Part shown: positions 6,908-11,786 of the stretch, piece by piece
Layout of the letters: every line of letters begins with the position of its first letter
How positions within the stretch are numbered: position 1 is the stretch's first letter
Source of the DNA: Gammaproteobacteria bacterium
GTDB taxonomy: Bacteria > Pseudomonadota > Gammaproteobacteria > J113
NCBI GenBank assembly: GCA_003694425.1
Contig: RFJX01000111.1
Coordinates: 1-11,786, forward strand
Reading direction: 5' to 3'
Length of the DNA stretch: 11,786 bases
Translations under genes and position numbers: made by a program
The notes under the pieces: generated by a model
The model's database searches: none
Told to the model about the DNA's origin: nothing
What the model saw: the letters and a program-made list of their open reading frames with translations, nothing else

Positions 6908-7335
6908 ACCCGATCAGGCGCCGCAGGAAACTGATGGGGGAGATCAATGTCGTCCCCTACATCGACGTCATGCTGGTGCTCCTGGTGATCTTCATGATCA
7001 CCGCGCCCCTGCTCACCCAGGGAGTGAAGGTGGAGCTGCCGAAGGTCCCGTCCGAGGTGATGCCGCCGACCAGGAGTGAGCCGGTGGTGGTCTCGGTGGA
7101 TCGGGAGGGGAACTACTACCTCGATTTCGGCGAGGGACGGGGCAAACCGATCGACCGCGACACCCTGGTGACCAGGATCCGGGCGCTGCTGAAGTACAAG
7201 CCGGAAACCCCGGTGATGGTGAACGGCGACGCCCGCGTGCCCTACGGCAGCGTGGTGGAGCTGATGGCGCTGTTGCAGGCCGCTGGTGTGCCGGGCGTGG
7301 GCCTGATGACCGAGCCACCGGAGACGGGAAGCTGA
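6904..7335 (+). CDS. tolR: TolR, ExbD-like motor partner of Tol-Pal
   Basis: TolR is the single-pass stator partner of TolQ. The 143-residue protein has a short basic cytoplasmic head (PIRRRRKLMGEINVVPYI), then one membrane segment (about 20-38) bearing the proton-path Asp21 in YIDVMLVLLVIFMITAPLL, and a periplasmic ExbD/TolR domain (45-140). Length equals that of E. coli TolR (about 142). It starts at an ATG overlapping the tolQ stop (ATGA), which fits the fixed stoichiometry of the motor, and ends three bases before the tolA TTG. Confidence 0.96.
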   Translation: MNPIRRRRKLMGEINVVPYIDVMLVLLVIFMITAPLLTQGVKVELPKVPSEVMPPTRSEPVVVSVDREGNYYLDFGEGRGKPIDRDTLVTRIRALLKYKPETPVMVNGDARVPYGSVVELMALLQAAGVPGVGLMTEPPETGS

Positions 7336-7338
7336 GCC

Positions 7339-8529
7339 TTGAAGCCGGACCGGTGGGACAATCTGAAAGCCTGGCTGCTCTCTCTCGGGCTGCACGGCGC
7401 CCTCATCGCCTGGCTGATCCTGAGCGCGCGGCTGGACGTGCCGGAGCCGGTGCAACCCGAGGCCGCACCGAAGATCGTCCAGGCGAAGGCGGTGGACGAG
7501 AAGCTGGTGCAGGCCGAGATCGAGCGTCTCAAGGCACGGGACCGGGCGAAACTGAAACAGCAGCAGGAGGCCGAACGCAAGGCCCGGGAGGCGGAACAGA
7601 AGCGCCGCCAGGAGGAGGAGCGACTGAAGCGCCTGGCCCGGGAGAAGGAGAGGCTGGAACGGCAGCGCACGCAGGCCGAAGCGGACAGGCGCCGGCTGCT
7701 GGAAGAGAAGAGGCGGCTGGAGGAGGAGAAGAAGAAGGCGCTGGAGGAGAAGGAACGCCTGGAACAGGCCAGGAAGAGGGAACTGGAGGAGAAGGCGCGG
7801 ATCGAACAGGAGAAACGCAAGGCCGAGGAGGAAAGGCGGCGGCTCGAGGCCCAGAAACAGAAGGAGCTGGAAGAGAAGCGTCGCGCCGAAGAGGAGAAGC
7901 GCAAGGCCGAAGAGGAGAAGAAGCGGCTGGAGGAGGAGAAGCGCCAGGCCGAAGAGGAAAAGAAGCGGCTGGAGGAGGAGAAGCGCAAGGCCGAAGAGGA
8001 GAAGAAGCGGATCGAGGAGGAGAAGCGCAAGGCCGAAGAAGAGAAGAGGCGGATCGAGGAGGAGAAGCGCCTGGCCGAAGAGGAGAGGAAGCGGATCGAG
8101 GAGGAGAAGCGCCGGGCCGAAGAGGAGAAGAAGCGGCTGGAGGAGGAGAGGCGCAGGGCCGAGGAACAGCGCCGCAAGGAGGCCCTGCTCTCGGAGCTGG
8201 AGGCGGAGGAACAGCGGGAAAGGGAGGCCGAACAGCGGGCCCGTGACCAGCGCGTCATCGCCCAGCATCTGGCCCGGATCAAGCGGGCGGTGGAACAGGC
8301 GTTCATCTATCCCGACCTGGAGAAGGGGTTGTCATGCACCCTCCGCATCAGCATGATCCCCGGAGGTGAAGTGACCTCGGTCGAGGTGGTACGCTCCAGC
8401 GGGAACGATGCCTTCGATCGCCAGGCCCAGCGGGCGGTGCAGAAGGCCTCGCCGTTGCCGGTGCCGGAGGACCCGCGCCTGTTCGCCCAGATGCGGGAAG
8501 TTGAATTCGTTTTCGAACCCGGAGGCTGA
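7339..8529 (+). CDS. tolA: TolA, periplasm-spanning rod with Glu/Lys/Arg helix
   Basis: TolA transmits TolQR movement to TolB and Pal at the outer membrane. The 396-residue protein has an N-terminal membrane anchor (about 10-30, AWLLSLGLHGALIAWLILSA). A very charged helical domain follows (about 50-305), then a C-terminal TolA/TonB-like domain (about 307-396) that starts at HLARIKRAVEQAFIYP. The rod is made of Glu, Lys and Arg with little Ala, unlike the Ala/Lys-rich rod of E. coli. Six copies of a 14-residue unit near AEEEKKRLEEEKRK occupy 190-273. The start is TTG at 7339, with GGGAAG about eight bases upstream; the nearby GTG at 7353 is out of frame. The C-terminal domain is intact, so TolB/Pal contact should be kept. 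Confidence 0.95.
   Translation: MKPDRWDNLKAWLLSLGLHGALIAWLILSARLDVPEPVQPEAAPKIVQAKAVDEKLVQAEIERLKARDRAKLKQQQEAERKAREAEQKRRQEEERLKRLAREKERLERQRTQAEADRRRLLEEKRRLEEEKKKALEEKERLEQARKRELEEKARIEQEKRKAEEERRRLEAQKQKELEEKRRAEEEKRKAEEEKKRLEEEKRQAEEEKKRLEEEKRKAEEEKKRIEEEKRKAEEEKRRIEEEKRLAEEERKRIEEEKRRAEEEKKRLEEERRRAEEQRRKEALLSELEAEEQREREAEQRARDQRVIAQHLARIKRAVEQAFIYPDLEKGLSCTLRISMIPGGEVTSVEVVRSSGNDAFDRQAQRAVQKASPLPVPEDPRLFAQMREVEFVFEPGG
7906..8157 (+). repeat. Six 42 bp repeats inside tolA
   Basis: The stretch encodes six successive 14-residue units beginning AEEE, with half-units on both sides (7885-7905 and 8158-8178). The copies are very alike at DNA level, built from GAGGAGAAG, CGC and GCCGAAGAG blocks, with silent and conservative changes between them. 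This suggests growth by unequal recombination or slippage, and copy number may differ between strains. The unit length is a multiple of three, so changes would keep the frame. Confidence 0.9.
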
Positions 8530-8535
8530 GTCGAG

Positions 8536-9837
8536 GTGGAAGCGAGAATCAGGGTCTGGCTGCTGTTCCTGCTGATGCTGGCCACGGCACCCGCCCATGC
8601 GGTGCTCACCGTCCGCATCACCCAGGGGGTGGAGAGCGCCCTGCCGATCGCCATCGTCCCCTTCGCCGCGCCGCCCAGCGGTCCCCTGCCCCTGGAGCTG
8701 GCCGAGGTGGTGATGAGCGACCTGGCCGGTACCGGTCGCTTCGCCCCGATGGCGGTGGAGGACCTCCCGGCCCGTCCCCATGACTTCGAGGCGATCAATT
8801 TTGCCGACTGGCGCCTGCTGGGGATGGAGAACCTCCTGATCGGACGCATCGAGGACAGCCCTACCGGCGGTTACGAGGTCCAGTTCCGCCTGGTCGACGT
8901 CTACAAGGGCAGCCAGCTCCTCGGCTACCGGGTCCATGCCGGCCGCGGGGATCTGCGCCTGGCCGCGCACCGGATCAGCGACATGGTCTACGAGAAGCTG
9001 ACCGGCGAGCGCGGTGCCTTCTCCACCCGCATCGCCTATGTCGAGGTGATCAGGGACGCCGGGGGGCAGAAGCGTCACATGCTCAAGATCGCCGATTCCG
9101 ACGGGGCCAACGACCGGGTCCTGGTGGAGTCTCCGGAGCCGCTGCTCTCCCCCGCCTGGACACCGGATGGCGAGAAGATCGCCTATGTCTCCTTCGAGGG
9201 CCGCAAGTCGGCCATCTATCTGCAGGAGCTGCGCAGCGGCCAGCGCCGCAAGCTGGCGGACTACCCTGGCCTCAACAGTGCCCCCGCCTTCTCCCCCGAC
9301 GGCCGCTACCTCGCCATGACCCTCTCCAAGGACGGCAACCCCGACATCTATCTGCTCAACCTGGACAGCGGCCGCCTGCAGCGCATGACCAGCAATCCGG
9401 CCATCGATACCGAGCCAGCCTGGTCACCCGACGGCCATACCCTCGCGTTCACCTCCGACCGCGGTGGCAGTCCCCAGATCTACAAGGTGGATGCCCTCGG
9501 CGGCCGCCCCCAGCGGGTCAGCTTCAAGGGCGGTTACAATGCCCGTCCCCGCTACGCGCCCGATGGCCGGCACCTGGCCATGGTCCACGGCGGACCCCGC
9601 GGCTACCAGATCGCCGTGCTCGACCTGGAGAGCGGCGAGCTGACCACGCTGACGGACGGGCCGCTCGACGAATCGCCGAGCTACGCCCCCAATGGCAGCA
9701 TGATCATCTATGCCACCGGTGGCACCGGGGGCAGCGAACTGGCCGCAGTGTCGGCCGACGGCCGGGTGCGCAAGCGGCTCGGGCTGCAGGAGGGAGAGGT
9801 GCGGGAGCCGGCATGGGGCCCCTTCCGCAGACCATGA
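8536..9837 (+). CDS. tolB: TolB, periplasmic beta-propeller of Tol-Pal
   Basis: TolB binds Pal or TolA in the periplasm and is needed for outer-membrane invagination at division. The 433-residue precursor begins with a signal peptide (MEARIRVWLLFLLMLATAPAHA, cut after residue 22). The mature start VLTVRITQGVE matches the N-terminal TolA-binding strand. A mixed alpha/beta domain (about 35-160) precedes a six-bladed propeller with recurring WTPDG, FSPDG, WSPDG, YAPDG and YAPNG turns between about 205 and 390. The start is GTG at 8536, with GGAGG at 8521-8525, six bases after the tolA stop. Length matches E. coli (430). Confidence 0.97.
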   Translation: MEARIRVWLLFLLMLATAPAHAVLTVRITQGVESALPIAIVPFAAPPSGPLPLELAEVVMSDLAGTGRFAPMAVEDLPARPHDFEAINFADWRLLGMENLLIGRIEDSPTGGYEVQFRLVDVYKGSQLLGYRVHAGRGDLRLAAHRISDMVYEKLTGERGAFSTRIAYVEVIRDAGGQKRHMLKIADSDGANDRVLVESPEPLLSPAWTPDGEKIAYVSFEGRKSAIYLQELRSGQRRKLADYPGLNSAPAFSPDGRYLAMTLSKDGNPDIYLLNLDSGRLQRMTSNPAIDTEPAWSPDGHTLAFTSDRGGSPQIYKVDALGGRPQRVSFKGGYNARPRYAPDGRHLAMVHGGPRGYQIAVLDLESGELTTLTDGPLDESPSYAPNGSMIIYATGGTGGSELAAVSADGRVRKRLGLQEGEVREPAWGPFRRP

Positions 9838-9891
9838 GGTCGGACCATCAGGCTGGGCGGATCCGCGCCCTGTGAGACGAGGAGTGAACCG

Positions 9892-10446
9892 ATGAGACAC
9901 TTGATCCTGTTGCTTTTCCCGCTGTTGCTGCTGGCCGGCTGCGAGAACATGCCGACCCTTGGAGGTGGCGGTGAAGGACAGCCGGCGGAGGTCGTCGAGG
10001 GCAGTTCCGCGGCCGGCGTTCCCGGTGAGGCGGAGAGTGCCGCCGCCGCCGCGGAGACCCACGGGGTCAGCGAATCGGCCGGTCTGAGGGGCGACGAACT
10101 GGACAACCCGGACAGTCCGCTCGCCAACCGGGTGATCTACTTCGATTTCGACAGCAGCGAGATCAAGGCGGAGTACCGGCCGGTGGTCGAGGCCCATGCC
10201 GCCTATCTGGCCGCCCACCCCGAGACCATCGTCACCCTGGAGGGGCACACCGACGAGCGGGGCTCCCGGGAATACAACCTCGCCCTGGGAGAGCGCCGGG
10301 CCAACGCGGTCCGGCGCCAGCTGGTGCTGCTGGGCGCCTCGGCCGGGCAGATCCGGGTCGTCAGCTACGGCGAGGAGCGCCCGGTCGCCGAGGGACATGA
10401 CGAAGAGGCCTGGGCCCTCAACCGGCGGGTCGAGATCCGCTACTGA
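9892..10446 (+). CDS. pal: Pal, peptidoglycan-associated lipoprotein
   Basis: Pal anchors the outer membrane to the cell wall. The 184-residue precursor has a lipoprotein signal with lipobox LAGC and modified Cys17; residue +2 is Glu, which does not signal retention in the inner membrane. An Ala/Gly/Glu-rich linker (18-78) leads to an OmpA-type peptidoglycan-binding domain (80-184), with [32 protein letters not shown] (the diaminopimelate-contacting Asp121 and Arg135/136 region) and a C-terminal [13 protein letters not shown] (9880-9884) sits seven bases before the ATG. The 54-base tolB-pal gap contains the palindrome GCGGATCCGC (9857-9866). The stop overlaps the cpoB start by one base (TGATG). 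Confidence 0.97.
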   Translation: MRHLILLLFPLLLLAGCENMPTLGGGGEGQPAEVVEGSSAAGVPGEAESAAAAAETHGVSESAGLRGDELDNPDSPLANRVIYFDFDSSEIKAEYRPVVEAHAAYLAAHPETIVTLEGHTDERGSREYNLALGERRANAVRRQLVLLGASAGQIRVVSYGEERPVAEGHDEEAWALNRRVEIRY

Positions 10447-11257
10447 TGGCAAACCGCCCCGCAGTGATCACCCTCGCCACCCTCCTGGCCACCGCGCCCG
10501 TGGCGCTGGCTGCGGAGAAGGAGGGGGCGCCGGTCGAAGACCTCGCCACACTCAGGATCAAGGCCCTGGAGCAGCGCCTGTCGAAGGTCGAGCGCCTGGT
10601 GCAGAGTCAGGGGCTGCTGGAGCTGATGGAGCGCGTCGACCGGCTCCAGGCCGAACAGCAACGCCTGCAGGGGGAGATCGAGCGCCTGAACCACATCCTC
10701 GAGCAGCAGGGCAAGCGCCAGCGGGAGCTCTACCTGGACCTGGACGGGCGGCTGCAGCGGATCGAGAGCGGGGCCGCGGCCCGGGGTCCGGGGGCGGCAT
10801 CCCCCAGCCTACGCAGGCCAGTAAGGCTCCGCCGCCGCCTCCTGCCGGCGGCGGGCAGGCCACGGACCCGGAGAAGGAGAAACTCGCCTATCGCGAAGCC
10901 TTCACCCTGCTCAAGGCAGGGCGCTACGAAAAGGCCATCACTGCCTTCCGTGAGTTCCTCTCCAGCTACCCGCGGGGGGAATATGCGGACAACGCCCAGT
11001 ACTGGCTTGCCCAGGCCTACTTCGTCCAGCACGAGTACCAGAAGGCCCTGGACGAGTTCGACCGGCTGGTGCGTGAATATCCCCAGAGTGCCAAGGTCCC
11101 GCACGCCATGCTCAAGATCGGCATCTGCCTCGACGAGCTGGGCAAGACCGAGAAGGCCCGGGCCATCCTGGAGCAGGTGCGGGACCAGTATGTCGGCAGC
11201 GCGGTCTCGCGCCAGGCGAGCGAGCGTCTGGCGAAGATCGCCGCCAGACAGCCCTGA
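10446..11257 (+). pseudogene. cpoB: CpoB (YbgF) with an apparent frameshift
   Basis: CpoB is a periplasmic protein that links cell-wall synthesis with Tol-Pal during division. The ATG at 10446 opens a signal peptide (cut near ALA-22) and a coiled coil (about residues 28-108, ending LDGRLQRIES). After about base 10770 that frame turns into Arg/Pro/Ser-rich nonsense that runs to 11267. The frame one base back carries a Pro-rich linker (KAPPPPPAGGG) and an intact TPR domain (about 10878-11250, with EAFTLLKAGRYEKAITAF) ending at the TGA at 11255-11257. One missing base between 10770 and 10805, a region of G4, G5 and C5 runs, explains this; restoring it gives about 270 residues, the normal size. 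It may be a true mutation, a sequencing error or, less likely, frameshifting during expression. Confidence 0.85.
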
Positions 11258-11263
11258 CCCCGG

Positions 11264-11786
11264 ATGAGGACGGGTACCACCGGGCGCGGCGAGCGTCTGC
11301 GCGTCACCGAGATCTTCCATTCGCTGCAGGGGGAGTCGGTCACGTCCGGCCTGCCCACCGCCTTTGTCCGCCTTACCGGCTGTCCCCTGCGCTGTCGCTG
11401 GTGCGACACGGCCTACGCCTTCACCGGTGGAGAATGGATGGGGCTCGAGGCGGTCCTTGCGCAGGTGGAGTCCTTCGGCTGCAGCCATGTGACCGTCACC
11501 GGCGGTGAGCCACTCGCCCAGCCCGCCTGCCGGGCTCTCCTCACCAGGCTCTGCGACGCCGGCCACCAGGTCTCGCTCGAGACCAGCGGGGCGCTGGAGC
11601 TCGGCGGGCTCGATCCCCGGGTGACGGTGGTGATGGACCTCAAGGCACCCGGATCGGGCGAGTCCGGCCGCAACCGGCTGGAGAACCTGGATCAGCTGCG
11701 GGCGCAGGACCAGCTCAAGTTCGTCCTCGCCGACCGTACCGACTATGAATGGGCGCGTGACATGATTGAACGGCACGCCCTGGAAG
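11264..11786 (+). CDS. queE: 7-carboxy-7-deazaguanine synthase QueE, partial at window end
   Basis: QueE is a radical SAM enzyme that turns 6-carboxytetrahydropterin into 7-carboxy-7-deazaguanine in the queuosine/preQ0 pathway. The reading frame is open from ATG 11264 to the last base (174 codons), and roughly 40 residues should be missing. It shows TEIFHSLQGESVTSGLPTAF (15-34) and the cluster motif CPLRCRWCD (Cys40, Cys44, Cys47, the standard CxxxCxxC spacing). It also has VTVTGGEPLAQ and VVMDLKAPGSGES, both typical of QueE. No strong ribosome site precedes the ATG, which lies six bases after the cpoB frame ends. The cpoB-queE order is known from Pseudomonas, where queC follows. Confidence 0.94.
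   Translation, partial: MRTGTTGRGERLRVTEIFHSLQGESVTSGLPTAFVRLTGCPLRCRWCDTAYAFTGGEWMGLEAVLAQVESFGCSHVTVTGGEPLAQPACRALLTRLCDAGHQVSLETSGALELGGLDPRVTVVMDLKAPGSGESGRNRLENLDQLRAQDQLKFVLADRTDYEWARDMIERHALE

Noticed and set aside
6793..8306. Two long minus-strand frames over tolA (491 and 354 codons), Leu/Phe-rich and Ser-rich
   Set aside because: They are antisense shadows of the Glu/Lys/Arg repeat; CTC/CTT and TCC codons arise automatically. There are no recognisable domains, and tolA on the + strand is certain.
9857..9866. Operator at the GCGGATCCGC palindrome before pal
   Set aside because: Ten symmetric bases in very GC-rich DNA are expected by chance, and no promoter elements are near it.
10196..10790. 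Upstream part of the frame that encodes the CpoB TPR domain, starting inside pal
   Set aside because: Upstream of about 10790 it reads as Pro/Arg/Ser-rich nonsense across pal and the CpoB coiled coil. Only the part after the frameshift is real protein.

Overview
The window comes from the chromosome of a GC-rich Gram-negative bacterium, most likely a gammaproteobacterium. Every complete gene reads on the + strand. The block yebC-ruvC-ruvA-ruvB-ybgC-tolQ-tolR-tolA-tolB-pal-cpoB-queE follows the order I recall from Pseudomonas aeruginosa (the PA0964-PA0975 region). The TolA rod, the upstream nrtR-nadA pair and the very high GC look less like Pseudomonas and more like a purple-sulfur or sulfur-oxidising type of gammaproteobacterium. 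That placement is inference from memory.

Region 1 (1-1914) is an NAD synthesis unit. A heptanucleotide tandem repeat runs up to a sigma70-like promoter. The -10 box of that promoter lies inside a perfect 8+8 bp inverted repeat. The promoter drives a Nudix/winged-helix regulator of the NrtR type, which overlaps nadA (quinolinate synthase) by 4 bases. The arrangement suggests autoregulated control of de novo NAD synthesis.

Region 2 (1975-2607) is a lone alpha/beta hydrolase of unknown substrate. Region 3 (2680-5812) holds yebC (translation/regulatory factor) and the Holliday-junction genes ruvC, ruvA and ruvB. ruvA and ruvB are separated by a roughly 170 bp MITE-like element with near-perfect 18 bp terminal inverted repeats.

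Region 4 (5809-11257) is the Tol-Pal envelope operon. It contains the YbgC thioesterase, the TolQ-TolR proton-driven motor, TolA (the periplasm-spanning rod), TolB (periplasmic propeller), Pal (peptidoglycan-binding lipoprotein) and CpoB. Here the TolA rod is an almost pure Glu/Lys/Arg repeat. cpoB carries an apparent single-base frameshift between its coiled coil and its TPR domain. Region 5 (11264 to the end) is the start of queE (7-carboxy-7-deazaguanine synthase, queuosine pathway), cut off by the window edge.

Genes are tightly packed, with several 1-11 base overlaps and many GTG/TTG starts. No gap exceeds 300 bases. I saw no tRNA, rRNA, CRISPR array, transposase or convincing intrinsic terminator. 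I did not find a wholly new system. The points that deserve attention are non-coding or structural: the repeat/promoter/operator cluster, the MITE-like element, the ybgC leader hairpin, the TolA charged repeat and the cpoB frameshift.
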